A DNA stretch of 64,000 nt from Larsenimonas suaedae (lineage in GTDB: Bacteria; Pseudomonadota; Gammaproteobacteria; Pseudomonadales; Halomonadaceae). Under the pieces are notes generated by a model. That model did not search any database and was not told the origin of the DNA. It was given only the letters and a program-made list of their open reading frames with translations. The stretch covers positions 620,001 to 684,000 of the forward strand of contig NZ_JAMLJI010000001.1 of NCBI RefSeq assembly GCF_023712105.1, given 5' to 3'. Positions within the stretch are counted from its first letter, which is position 1. Every line of letters begins with the position of its first letter. The translations under genes were made by a program, and so were the position numbers. Positions 56,132 through 64,000 of this stretch are shown here, piece by piece.

Positions 56132-57187
56132 TCAGGGGATAATGCGCTCGGCTCGAAGCCTATCGAACAAATCGAAGAACGAACTGCGGGTGTTACGGAA
56201 ATAGTGGAAACCGAATTCGCGAGACCTGGTCATGTCGTTGACACACTCTTGATCACGTCCCAGATCGGCATCGGTGTGCCACCAGGACACCAGCTTATTG
56301 ATGTCCGGCTCGGCCAAATCATGCGTTTTCGCCATGTCACGCCAGACAGACTCCATACCCTCCATCTGGGCATCCAACGTCTTGAATGCCTCAGGGTCGT
56401 CAACCACATCGAGTCCAAAATACTCACTGAGCTCACCCCAGAGCCGGCGCCAGCGGAAGACATCGCCGTTGACCACGTTAAACGCCTGATTCCACGCGCC
56501 GGGCGTGGTGGAGGCCCATTCCATCTGGCGAGCCAGCACCAAGGCATCCGTCATGTCCGTTAGCGCATTCCACTGCGTCTGTGAGCCTGGGAAGACAAAC
56601 GGCTGCCCGGTCTCCTTGCAGATCGAGGCGTATACGGCAAGCGTGGTGCCCATGTTCATGGCATTGCCCAGGGCGTGGCCGATGACGGTATGTGGCCGAT
56701 GCACGTTCCAGGCGAACCCGTGCTTTTGAGCGGCCTCAAACAGAACATCCTCGAGTTCATAATAAAAGTTGGCGCCAGGCACGCGCGGCTCGGACTCTCG
56801 AAACGGCGTTTCAGTGCGGCCACTGCCATAGGCCTCGAACGAGCCCAGGTACTGCTTGGTCCCCGTCACCAGCGAAGTGTGCTCGAGATGGGTGCAGTCA
56901 AGCGCGTTAAAGAGGTTTCGCATCATGGCCCCATTGGCCTTGACGTTTTCTTCCTCGGTGTCTCGACGGATCCAGGTGCAGTAGAAGAGATGGCTTATCT
57001 TTAGCCCAGAAAGCGCCTGTTCAAGCGAGTCAGGTTCAAGCAGATCAGCTTCGACCGGAATAACGCCGCTTTGCTCGGTGGCTCGACGCGACAGGCCATA
57101 AACCGTCCAGCCACTGGCAATGAGGTACGCCGCCAGATTGTTCCCGGTAATGCCGGTCGCGCCCGCGATGAGTGCCGTTTTCTTCAC
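56132..57187 (-). CDS. PRISE-type SDR (progesterone 5-beta-reductase/iridoid synthase-like)
   Basis: 351-residue extended SDR. The cofactor loop is AGATGITGNN, and NFYYELED is the hallmark of the PRISE group, where this Tyr and a nearby Lys act on enones. A 1,4-enone reductase role is therefore likely, substrate unknown. The start is GTG at 57187 with GGGAGA upstream. A LysR gene is divergent from it, with dyads in the gap. Confidence 0.85.
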   Translation of the reverse strand: MKKTALIAGATGITGNNLAAYLIASGWTVYGLSRRATEQSGVIPVEADLLEPDSLEQALSGLKISHLFYCTWIRRDTEEENVKANGAMMRNLFNALDCTHLEHTSLVTGTKQYLGSFEAYGSGRTETPFRESEPRVPGANFYYELEDVLFEAAQKHGFAWNVHRPHTVIGHALGNAMNMGTTLAVYASICKETGQPFVFPGSQTQWNALTDMTDALVLARQMEWASTTPGAWNQAFNVVNGDVFRWRRLWGELSEYFGLDVVDDPEAFKTLDAQMEGMESVWRDMAKTHDLAEPDINKLVSWWHTDADLGRDQECVNDMTRSREFGFHYFRNTRSSFFDLFDRLRAERIIP

Positions 57188-57254
57188 GATAATCTCCCGT
57201 TCGGTTCATCTTGCCCGACGTGTCAGGCATGTGAGCGAAGCCTAGAGATCGTGA

Positions 57255-57304
57255 ATTGTTGCTACAATCGACAAATAATCAAAACTTTATTGCGATAAAC
57301 GCAA
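57255..57304. promoter_or_regulatory. Two inverted repeats between the PRISE gene and its LysR gene
   Basis: ATTGT-TGCT-ACAAT (57255-57268) and TTGCG-ATAAA-CGCAA (57290-57304). The second contains a T-N11-A core (57291-57303), the classic LysR recognition pattern, 20 bases before the LysR start. Confidence 0.6.
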
Positions 57305-57323
57305 CTTCAAGGAAATCAGCACC

Positions 57324-58253
57324 ATGGACATGAACGCCCTTCGAACGTTTGAGCGCGTGGCCGCCACCGGCAGCTTTACCGACGCCGCGCACCACTTTCG
57401 ACGGTCGGTCTCGTCGATCTCGCGTCAGATTCATGGGTTGGAGGAGGCCCTGGGCCAGCCGCTTTTCTATCGCCATACCCGCGCCGTCACACTGACCGAA
57501 GCCGGCAGACGCTACTACGAAGACGTTCGAAAAGTGCTGGAACAGCTGGATCTGGCCACCGACGCGCTGCAGCATCCCGCCGAACACCCAAGTGGCACAC
57601 TGCGTATCAATGCACCGGTCGCCTTTGGCCAGCACCAGGTCATTCCCTTGCTGACTCAGTTTCAACGCCGATTCCCCGGGGTGACTGCCGATCTTCACTT
57701 GAGTGACACCGTGGTCGACCCGATCAAGGAAGGCCATGACCTGACCTTTCGCGTCGGCGATCTGACCGATTCCTCACTGATCGCCCGGCCGCTTGCGCCA
57801 ATGAATTACGTGGTCGCCGGCGCCCCCGATTACCTGGAACGTCGCGGCGTACCGACCACGCTTGAGGCGCTCAAGCATCACGACTGCCTAGTCTATCAGG
57901 GGGAACTCGGCCGCCAGCGCTGGCATTTTCAGCAAGGCGAGGCCAAGGAGGTGGCCCTTGACGTCTCGGGGCCACTGATCAGTAACGACGCAAGCAGCCT
58001 CTTGAACGCAGCACTTCTGGGGCAAGGACTCGTCATCTTCCCGACCTGGGTGATCGGTGACGCACTCAAGCAAAAGCGCCTGATTCCGGTACTCCGGCAA
58101 TGGCGCTGCGAGGTCATGCCGGGCCGGCGTCAGCTGTATGTGCTCACCTCGGAACGACGTCTCACCATGCCCAAGGTCCGTAGTTTCATGGAGTACCTCT
58201 TCGACGCACTCGCGCCGACACCGCCCTGGGACAGGTGGGAGGAGGTGCTCTAG
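57324..58253 (+). CDS. LysR-family regulator
   Basis: 309-residue LysR protein: MDMNALRTFERVAATGSF, then a winged helix with AAHHFRRSVSSISRQIHGLE, and a C-terminal effector domain. The form is the DhcR/CrgA-like group common beside short-chain reductases. AAGGAA precedes the ATG. It probably regulates the divergent PRISE-type reductase through the dyads at 57255-57304. Confidence 0.88.
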   Translation: MDMNALRTFERVAATGSFTDAAHHFRRSVSSISRQIHGLEEALGQPLFYRHTRAVTLTEAGRRYYEDVRKVLEQLDLATDALQHPAEHPSGTLRINAPVAFGQHQVIPLLTQFQRRFPGVTADLHLSDTVVDPIKEGHDLTFRVGDLTDSSLIARPLAPMNYVVAGAPDYLERRGVPTTLEALKHHDCLVYQGELGRQRWHFQQGEAKEVALDVSGPLISNDASSLLNAALLGQGLVIFPTWVIGDALKQKRLIPVLRQWRCEVMPGRRQLYVLTSERRLTMPKVRSFMEYLFDALAPTPPWDRWEEVL

Positions 58254-58680
58254 TTCCCCTAAGGGTCCTGCGTCATCAACCAATACTCATGACACTGTGC
58301 CATACCCAAGTTGCCGGGTTACCTAGTACCACTGTCATGACGTGCTCAAGGCGCGGCGACTTGGTGGCTGGTGTGCTTTGCGCAAGCACCGTCTATTACA
58401 TGCTGTCGCTTTTTTGCTGAACACTTGCCCGACAAAAAAAAGGACTAGCGATCAATATGTTGAGCGCAAAAAACCGCTGCGCCCATGCTTTTTGAACCAA
58501 ACTTTCCTATACTTGCCCGCTTCGCAGGAAGCGCAGACACGGTCACCGCCAAGCCCTGGCCCACCGGATACGGCTTGAGCTGCCCGAAGTCTAAACGAAC
58601 GGTTCCCCTCCCCTACTCAACGATGAATAAGGCGCGTTTTGTTTGAGTTGAGACGAAAAATCACAGAAGGATCTTCGGCA
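58254..58680. other. Intergenic gap before the GvpU-like gene
   Basis: 427 bases, AT-rich around 58400-58520, without a clear gene. TATACT near 58510 could be a -10 for the next gene but has no good -35. Short plus-strand frames here lack ribosome binding sites and are not supported. Confidence 0.5.
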
Positions 58681-59094
58681 GTGAGACCGTTGGACAACGA
58701 TGCTTTTCTTGAAACCCTCATCGATTTTGCCGAAGGCGGGTCGGACGTCGACATAACGCTGCACGTCAATGGCGCCCTGATCAGCGGCCAGCTCATTTCG
58801 CAAAAACACTATTTCGAGCTCGGCCTTGCAACGCTGCCTGAAACCTTGAACCTCCCCCAGAAGCACGAGCCGGTCAGTGACATCAGCGAGCTTTCCCAGG
58901 CCGTTCACGAAGGCCAGGACATCACCAACGACGTGATCGAGGACGGCGAGTTCGCCTACCTTTGCCTTCACTTGAAAAACGCGATGATGACCACCGGGCC
59001 GAATCAACAGATCAAGCTCGGCGGTGAACGCGGACTGTGGCGCGGCCGGGTCAGCGCCGTCGACGGCTTCGCGCTCGGGCTTGTGGATCACTGA
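58681..59094 (+). CDS. GvpU-like hypothetical protein
   Basis: 137-residue acidic soluble protein. DVDITLHVNGALISGQLISQ with a following YFEL recalls the gas vesicle accessory protein GvpU, and lone homologues occur in bacteria without gas vesicles; no gvp gene is near. The GTG at 58681 has AGAAGGA about 9 bases upstream and is preferred; the frame opens further at a TTG at 58639. Function unknown. Confidence 0.6.
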   Translation: MRPLDNDAFLETLIDFAEGGSDVDITLHVNGALISGQLISQKHYFELGLATLPETLNLPQKHEPVSDISELSQAVHEGQDITNDVIEDGEFAYLCLHLKNAMMTTGPNQQIKLGGERGLWRGRVSAVDGFALGLVDH

Positions 59095-59237
59095 GACACA
59101 CGCAGGCGCCGACTTGCGCTGCCGGTAAGTGCCTCACACAATGACGGTTCCTGTTCAGGCGATGCGTACCGACGCGTCATCATGACAAGAACAGCGCGTT
59201 TTTCCTGTTTCGGCCTCGAATTACAAGGAGTAAGTAC

Positions 59238-60050
59238 GTGGAGTCTACAACCATCGATTACTGGCTGACGGACATGGACGGTGTGCTCGTCCATGAAAAC
59301 AAGGCCATTCCCGGCGCGGCGGACCTCATCGCCCAATGGCGCGATCAGCAAAAGCCGTTTCTGGTGCTGACCAACAACTCGATCTACACCCCGCGAGATT
59401 TGAGCGCCCGCTTGTCGCGAAGCGGCATCGAGGTGCCCGAGGATCAGATCTGGACCTCGGCACTGGCCACCGCCACGTTCCTTAGGGATCAGGCGCCAGG
59501 CGGGTCGGCGTTCGTGATCGGTGAGGCCGGCATTACCACCGCCATGCACGAGGCCGGTTTCGTGATGACCGACGTGGAACCGGATTTCGTCGTACTGGGT
59601 GAAACCCGCACCTATTCGTTCGAAGCGATCACTCGCGCCATTCGCCTGATCAACGCAGGCGCCCGGTTCATCGCCACCAACCCCGACGTCACAAGCCCCA
59701 GTACCGAAGGCCCCCTGCCGGCCACCGGCGCGGTCGCGGCCATGATCACTGCCGCCACCAATCGCCAGCCCTACGTCATCGGCAAACCCAACCCGATGAT
59801 GTTCCGCTCGGCCATGAACAAACTCGGCGCCCACTCCAAGCGCACCGCCATGATCGGTGACCGAATGGACACCGACGTAGTCGCAGGCATCGAGGCAGGT
59901 CTCCACACGATTCTGGTCATGACCGGCATCGCCGATAAAAACGAGATTGCGCGCTACCCGTTCCAGCCCAAGCAGATCCTGGAGTCCGTCGCCGATCTGA
60001 TCGACAAGGGCGCAAGCAACGCCTCGTCATCCAAGAAAAAAGGCAGCTAG
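59238..60050 (+). CDS. HAD-IIA family phosphatase (NagD-like)
   Basis: 270 residues. The HAD motifs are DMDGVL, VLTNNS (motif II), GKPNP (motif III) and MIGDRMDTDV (motif IV), with a class IIA cap between II and III. It likely dephosphorylates nucleotides or sugar phosphates in the cytoplasm. The start is GTG at 59238 with AAGGAG upstream. It ends four bases before the convergent bluB. Confidence 0.9.
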   Translation: MESTTIDYWLTDMDGVLVHENKAIPGAADLIAQWRDQQKPFLVLTNNSIYTPRDLSARLSRSGIEVPEDQIWTSALATATFLRDQAPGGSAFVIGEAGITTAMHEAGFVMTDVEPDFVVLGETRTYSFEAITRAIRLINAGARFIATNPDVTSPSTEGPLPATGAVAAMITAATNRQPYVIGKPNPMMFRSAMNKLGAHSKRTAMIGDRMDTDVVAGIEAGLHTILVMTGIADKNEIARYPFQPKQILESVADLIDKGASNASSSKKKGS

Positions 60051-60054
60051 CCTG

Positions 60055-60717
60055 TCAGGCCTCGGGCCAGCGATCCTCGCCGATCAATGACTCGAGGGCC
60101 CGACGCCTATCCCAATTGCACTGCTCGAGCATCGGCGCGGAGTAGAACGCCTCGACGTGGCCGATGCACAGCACCGCAATCACCCGGCTGCCTAAAGGCG
60201 CCTCGATCAGCGCCCCGACCTTGTCCGGATCAAACAGCGACACCCACCCAAGCCCGAGCCCTTCGGCACGCGCGGCGAGCCACATGTTCTGAATCGCGCA
60301 GCTGGCAGACGCCAGATCCATGTCCGGCATGGTCCGCCGACCAAACACATAGGCCTCGCGGTGATCCGTCAATGCCATGACCCAAAGCTCGGGGCATTCG
60401 CGAATGCCCTCGACCTTGAGCGCCATGAATTCGCGCCCGCGCGCACCAAGGGCATCCGCTGTTGCCAGACGCTCCTCCTCGACAAGCTCGGCCAAGCGGG
60501 CACGCCGCTCGGGCGCGCCGATCCGGACAAACCGCCAGGGCTGCATGTAGCCCACACTCGGCGCGTGGTGGGCAGCCTCCAAAAGGCGCGTCATGGTGGC
60601 CTCATCCACCGGGTCCGATAGGAAATGACGCATGTCGCGGCGCTCAAAAATGGCGCGATAGACCGCGTCGCGGTCAGTGCCTGAAAAGGCGTTTTTGGAA
60701 GCCGTCATGAGGGTCAT
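60055..60717 (-). CDS. bluB: 5,6-dimethylbenzimidazole synthase
   Basis: Flavin-destructive enzyme that makes the lower ligand of cobalamin from FMNH2 and oxygen. The 220-residue protein has the nitroreductase fold (RRDMRHFLSDPVDEATM, HAPSVGYMQPWRF), and LGWVSLFDPDKV is typical of BluB. Its ATG overlaps the cobC stop by ATGA, and an ATG at 60708 is an alternative start. It indicates aerobic cobalamin synthesis. Confidence 0.93.
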   Translation of the reverse strand: MTLMTASKNAFSGTDRDAVYRAIFERRDMRHFLSDPVDEATMTRLLEAAHHAPSVGYMQPWRFVRIGAPERRARLAELVEEERLATADALGARGREFMALKVEGIRECPELWVMALTDHREAYVFGRRTMPDMDLASASCAIQNMWLAARAEGLGLGWVSLFDPDKVGALIEAPLGSRVIAVLCIGHVEAFYSAPMLEQCNWDRRRALESLIGEDRWPEA

Positions 60718-61742
60718 GCCTTTGCAAGTCGTGAACCAAGAAGGCCAAGCGCATCTTCATGCGCGCGCCCGATGCGAAGCAGCGCCCGCGACTCGTCAAC
60801 CGGCCAGAGCCGCGTCCAGAGGTGCTGGCCGGCAAGCCGAACCTGCCACGCTTTCGCCTGCGTGGCGGTCATGTCATACGTGGTAAAAAGCGGCGTGGAA
60901 TACATCGCCTGGGCATCCTGGCCGAGCCGGCCCTGCCAGAGTTGATCCTGTTCACGCTGCCACCGGGCAAGCGTTTGACGCATCACGCTGACCCACCGAG
61001 TGTCCCCGAGTGCTTGTGTGCCCGCCTCGATCGCAGCGGTGGACACCGCCCACGGGCCACGCCTCGCGCGAAGCGATGACAGCGACTCGTCTGTACCGAG
61101 CACGAACCCGAGCCGAACCCCGGCCAGACCGAAGAACTTGCCGAACGAGCGCAGCGTAATGACGCCTAAGTGATGTGGGGCCAAATACGCCTCGTCCTCT
61201 TGAGGGTCGATAAACGCCTGGTCGACGATCACGGCGCCACCGCGGCTGCGGGCCAGCTCGCCAAGACGGATGAGCGTTGCGCGTGCGTAGGTGCGCCCGG
61301 TCGGATTATTGGGTGAGATGATGACGAGCAGTGACGCGGATGAGCGGTCAAACGCCTCGAACAGCGCCTGATCGGACAGCCAGCCGTCGTAGCGCTCGAC
61401 CGTAGTGCCCTGCTTTAAAAACGCCGCCTCGTGCTCCTGATACCCCGGAAACGGTGCCAGCACACGAACGCCCCGAAACCTAGACGCCAGCGCCTCGATC
61501 GCCCACTGGCTTCCGGGCACCGCAAGGCACGCCGTCGAGTCAACGCCGTAATGGGCACTCGCGCACCGCTCGAGCCGCTCGGGCGATTCAGGCAGTGCCG
61601 CAAGGCACGCCGCCGTCAGCGGTGTGATCGGATACGGGCTTGGGTTGATGCCGGTCGATAGATCGAGCCACTGAGTACGCGCTCCACCAAAGCGAGCGAT
61701 GGCCTGATCGAGGTTGCCGCCGTGAACCACCGGTGCACTCAC
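60714..61742 (-). CDS. cobC: Threonine-phosphate decarboxylase (cobalamin side chain)
   Basis: PLP aminotransferase-fold enzyme that makes (R)-1-amino-2-propanol phosphate for the corrin side chain. 342 residues from the GTG at 61742, which shares GTGA with the cbiB stop; the longer frame to 62018 is antisense-like overlap within cbiB. Motifs are WLDLSTGINPSPYP, SPNNPTGRTY and the PLP-lysine region LRSFGKFFGLAG. It is named cobC in the aerobic nomenclature and cobD in Salmonella. Confidence 0.9.
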   Translation of the reverse strand: MSAPVVHGGNLDQAIARFGGARTQWLDLSTGINPSPYPITPLTAACLAALPESPERLERCASAHYGVDSTACLAVPGSQWAIEALASRFRGVRVLAPFPGYQEHEAAFLKQGTTVERYDGWLSDQALFEAFDRSSASLLVIISPNNPTGRTYARATLIRLGELARSRGGAVIVDQAFIDPQEDEAYLAPHHLGVITLRSFGKFFGLAGVRLGFVLGTDESLSSLRARRGPWAVSTAAIEAGTQALGDTRWVSVMRQTLARWQREQDQLWQGRLGQDAQAMYSTPLFTTYDMTATQAKAWQVRLAGQHLWTRLWPVDESRALLRIGRAHEDALGLLGSRLAKA

Positions 61743-62665
61743 GGCAGATACCCGACCACACCGCAAAGCGCGGCGACGGCCAGCCAGACGATCACGGTGC
61801 GATTGATCAGCCGGCACGCAGCAACAATCGTACCGGCGGCCGGCGCATCCCCCGCCCCCAGCTCCGGCCGGGCCTGACGCTTGCCGTGATAAATGGCGTC
61901 GCCGCCGAGCACCACATTGAGTGCACCGGCGCCAGCGGCCATGACCGGCCCCGCATTCGGGCTTTTCCAGTGCCGGCCCTGCGTTCTTGCGCACGAAAGT
62001 GCCTGCCTGAAGCGCCACCAGGACCGGGTCGCGAGAGCGTAGCTTATAACCACAAGCCGTGCCGGCACCCAGTTCAGCACATCGTCAAGCCGCGCTGCGG
62101 CCCAGCCGAAATGGAGATAGCGCTTTGATTTGTAGCCCCACATGGCGTCCAGCGTATTGACCACGCGATAGATCACGACGCCCGGAAGCCCCGCCACCAT
62201 GAACCAGAAGATCACCGCGAAAATGGCGTCGCTGCCGTTTTCGAGCACCGATTCGGTCGTCGCGGACGCCACCTGGCTTGGCGTCATTGCCTCGGTATCG
62301 CGGCTAACCATCAGCCCGAGCCGCGTGCGGGCAAGATCAAGCTCCCCCCGACGCAGGGGCGCCGCCACCCGCCGCGCATGCTCCTTGAGACTGCGCCAGC
62401 CAATCGCTACATAAAGTGTGATGATCGAGACCACGGCGTAGGTCGAGGTTCGATCCGACAGCACAAGCTCGAGCCAGAGCGACACAATCAGAAGCGGCAG
62501 CACCACAACCGATAGCGCAATAAGCCCCGCTATTCGACTTGGTCGGTAGTAGCGCGCCTCCACCCAATCGATAATGCGACCAAGCCCCACAAGAGGGTGA
62601 TAACGCCTTGGCTCACCAAAGGTGTGATCTAGCAACAAGGCCAGTGATAAAACGATAAACAGCAT
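61739..62665 (-). CDS. cbiB: Adenosylcobinamide-phosphate synthase
   Basis: Membrane enzyme that attaches aminopropanol phosphate to adenosylcobyric acid. 308 residues with several hydrophobic helices, the N-terminal LLLDHTFGEPRRYHPLVGLG and the conserved TTESVLENGSDAIFAVIFW. It is followed by cobC with a 4-base overlap. The gene is also called cobD in the aerobic nomenclature. Confidence 0.94.
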   Translation of the reverse strand: MLFIVLSLALLLDHTFGEPRRYHPLVGLGRIIDWVEARYYRPSRIAGLIALSVVVLPLLIVSLWLELVLSDRTSTYAVVSIITLYVAIGWRSLKEHARRVAAPLRRGELDLARTRLGLMVSRDTEAMTPSQVASATTESVLENGSDAIFAVIFWFMVAGLPGVVIYRVVNTLDAMWGYKSKRYLHFGWAAARLDDVLNWVPARLVVISYALATRSWWRFRQALSCARTQGRHWKSPNAGPVMAAGAGALNVVLGGDAIYHGKRQARPELGAGDAPAAGTIVAACRLINRTVIVWLAVAALCGVVGYLP

Positions 62666-62693
62666 GTTCGAGGCTCACAATATAACGGTATAA

Positions 62694-63335
62694 TTAATAA
62701 TTCAGCGCATCCGGCAGCGCAAACGGTGCCTGAACAACGCCGTGGTGCAGCAGTCTCAACCTGGGCACGGCCTCATCGTGATCGACCCGAACGCGCGCTA
62801 CGCTTGCGTAGGGCACATCGAGTCGATGCACGTACGCACCGGCGTCATGGTTCATGCCCAGCACCTGTTGCAGAACCGCTCGAATCACGCCGCCGTGGGT
62901 CATCACCACCGTATGACGCTCATGGCACATCAGCCTGTCCTTTAACGCCTCGCCCACACGTTGCTCGAACGCCGAAAGCGTTTCGCCGCCAGGGGGGCCT
63001 GCAAGCGCCGGCGCCGCCCAGAACCGCGCAAGATGGTCAGGGTCTTGCTCATAGAGCTCCGCCACCGGGCGCCCGTCCCAGTCGCCGAAATCCATTTCCG
63101 CCCAGCGTGCGTCCACATCCAGCTCGACACCTGCTGTCTCGGCCAGGCGCTCTCCCATGCGTCGGCAACGCTTTAATGGGGAACTTATAACGTGCGTTGG
63201 CGTAGGCAGCCACCCAAGCACCGCCTCGATCTGGCGTGTCCCTTCTGCACTGAGCTCAACGTCTGTGCGCCCACGCAGCATCGGGCCCCCTTCGCAGGCA
63301 CCATGGCGGACGAAATCGATAATGGTTGCGCTCAT
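62694..63335 (-). CDS. Histidine phosphatase, probable alpha-ribazole phosphatase
   Basis: 213-residue phosphoglycerate-mutase-like protein. The active-site RHG is in FVRHGACEGG, the second Arg in SPLKRCRR, and the second His in VMTHGGVIR. Position between cobU and cbiB supports removal of the phosphate from alpha-ribazole phosphate (CobC of Salmonella). The ATG overlaps the cobU stop by ATGA; the longer frame from 63407 is rejected. Confidence 0.87.
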   Translation of the reverse strand: MSATIIDFVRHGACEGGPMLRGRTDVELSAEGTRQIEAVLGWLPTPTHVISSPLKRCRRMGERLAETAGVELDVDARWAEMDFGDWDGRPVAELYEQDPDHLARFWAAPALAGPPGGETLSAFEQRVGEALKDRLMCHERHTVVMTHGGVIRAVLQQVLGMNHDAGAYVHRLDVPYASVARVRVDHDEAVPRLRLLHHGVVQAPFALPDALNY

Positions 63336-63886
63336 GTGCCCTCCGGATGGCCAAGTGCCGGCATCGGCACGCCCTTCAAGCACTGTGGCAATCCGGCCAC
63401 GACCCACCAGGCGTGGCTGGCCCGCTGTGCGATGCGCTGATGCGCCGTACCGGAGAGATCGACAAAACGTCGACTGAGTGCGTTCATCGGCACCACGCCC
63501 TGGCCGACTTCATTGCTCACGATCAGAATCCGGCCTTCGGCGTGGGCCAGAACGTCGTCGAGCGCCTCGAGCGCAGCCGTCATGTCCCGCTCGCGCAAAA
63601 GCTCGTTGGTTAGCCAAAGTGTCAGGCAGTCGACCAGCACGCAGCGCCCGGGCGCCATCGCCCGAGAAAGCGTCTCAGGCAGGTCCAGCGGCGACTCGAT
63701 CAACCCCCACCCCTCCGGGCGGCGGGCGCGGTGTAGCTCGATGCGCTCCCGCATCGACGTATCGTCACCAGCCTGGGCGGTCGCGACATAGATGACCTCG
63801 TTCTCTCGATGCATCGAATACTGGGCAAGCGTTTCGGCAAACCGGCTCTTACCGGAACGCGCGCCCCCAAGAATCAGTTCAACCAC
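63332..63886 (-). CDS. cobU: Adenosylcobinamide kinase/guanylyltransferase
   Basis: Bifunctional enzyme (CobU/CobP) that phosphorylates adenosylcobinamide and adds GMP. The P-loop is GGARSGKS at residues 7-14, and HRARRPEGW near residue 52 holds the guanylylated His. Length is 184. The start is GTG at 63886 with AGGAG upstream, overlapping the cobS end by 13 bases. Confidence 0.95.
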   Translation of the reverse strand: MVELILGGARSGKSRFAETLAQYSMHRENEVIYVATAQAGDDTSMRERIELHRARRPEGWGLIESPLDLPETLSRAMAPGRCVLVDCLTLWLTNELLRERDMTAALEALDDVLAHAEGRILIVSNEVGQGVVPMNALSRRFVDLSGTAHQRIAQRASHAWWVVAGLPQCLKGVPMPALGHPEGT

Positions 63887-64000
63887 ACCGCTACTCCTGC
63901 CAATAACACTGAAAGTTCAGTAATCTGCTGAGAAAATCCCAGCGCATCGCCGGTATACCCGCCAAGCATTGTCCGAAGCCACCGCGCAAGCCCGACGTAG
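63874..64000 (-). CDS. cobS: Cobalamin synthase, 5' part beyond window
   Basis: The last 41 codons of a minus-strand gene. The visible end has TMLGGYTGDALGF followed by a hydrophobic helix (ITELSVLLAGVAVWL), typical of CobS/CobV, the membrane enzyme that joins adenosylcobinamide-GDP to alpha-ribazole phosphate. Its stop lies inside the cobU start region. Confidence 0.9.
   Translation of the reverse strand, partial: YVGLARWLRTMLGGYTGDALGFSQQITELSVLLAGVAVWLN

Noticed and set aside
61742-62018. N-terminal extension of the cobC frame
   Set aside because: It overlaps cbiB and is Arg/Gly-rich without family similarity; the GTG at 61742 gives the usual length.

Overview
This 64 kb window is ordinary core chromosome of a GC-rich gammaproteobacterium. 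Gene content and order (bioBFHCDA, opgGH, topA followed by a DUF6586 gene, pycA/pycB beside a divergent LysR gene, metG next to apbC, nadK beside a metallophosphoesterase and a DUF1853 gene, an aerobic late cobalamin cluster with bluB) point to the Halomonadaceae or a close relative. That placement is inference from protein character and synteny; no 16S or other marker was available. No prophage, insertion sequence, CRISPR array or integrated element was seen.

Layout. 1-5762: biotin operon bioB(partial)-F-H-C-D-A, mostly joined by 4-bp ATGA overlaps. 5860-9952: opgG-opgH for osmoregulated periplasmic glucans. 10428-12799: a Bcr-type MFS exporter and an FNT-family channel. 12884-18201: a small conserved protein, DUF6586, topA and pykA. 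18371-23883: two-subunit pyruvate carboxylase, its divergent LysR regulator and a zinc-type oxidoreductase. 23987-28183: dcd, apbC, a TerB-like protein and metG. 28257-33208: a CHASE4-GGDEF protein, a lone rsxB, nth, a HlyU-like protein, nfo and a small membrane protein. 33290-38958: pepN, a YbaN-like protein, leuA with a structured leader, and an Lrp-family regulator. 38996-46762: SDR, UbiH/F-like hydroxylase, a second YbaN-like protein, EamA transporter, GNAT, RLAN/ATP-grasp ligase, DUF2797, DUF1315 and rhomboid. 46931-49823: metallophosphoesterase, nadK, DUF1853. 49820-51397: a ZntR-like regulator with a MerR-type operator and an overlapping permease. 51404-58253: transporters, small proteins, tRNA-Gly(CCC), an isolated hexapeptide acyltransferase, and a PRISE-type reductase with its LysR neighbour. 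58681-60050: a GvpU-like protein and a HAD-IIA phosphatase. 60055-64000: late cobalamin genes cobS(partial)-cobU-phosphatase-cbiB-cobC-bluB on the minus strand.

The metabolic genes fit together. Pyruvate kinase and pyruvate carboxylase sit side by side. The biotin operon supplies the cofactor that PycB carries. BluB makes the lower ligand that the cobalamin genes attach. Zinc sensing and export appear as a two-gene unit.

I did not find a clearly new multi-gene system. The best second-look items are small: a perfect 11-bp stem that may hide the ribosome binding site of the GGDEF gene; a ZntR-like sensor driving a DUF318/ArsP-type permease; a GNAT domain split from its usual C39 partner next to a RLAN ATP-grasp enzyme; short tandem duplications at gene 3' ends (five 14-bp units at apbC, two 26-bp units at the eamA/GNAT junction); the leuA leader RNA; an intrinsic terminator with no gene in front of it; and two divergent genes whose start codons abut as CATATG.
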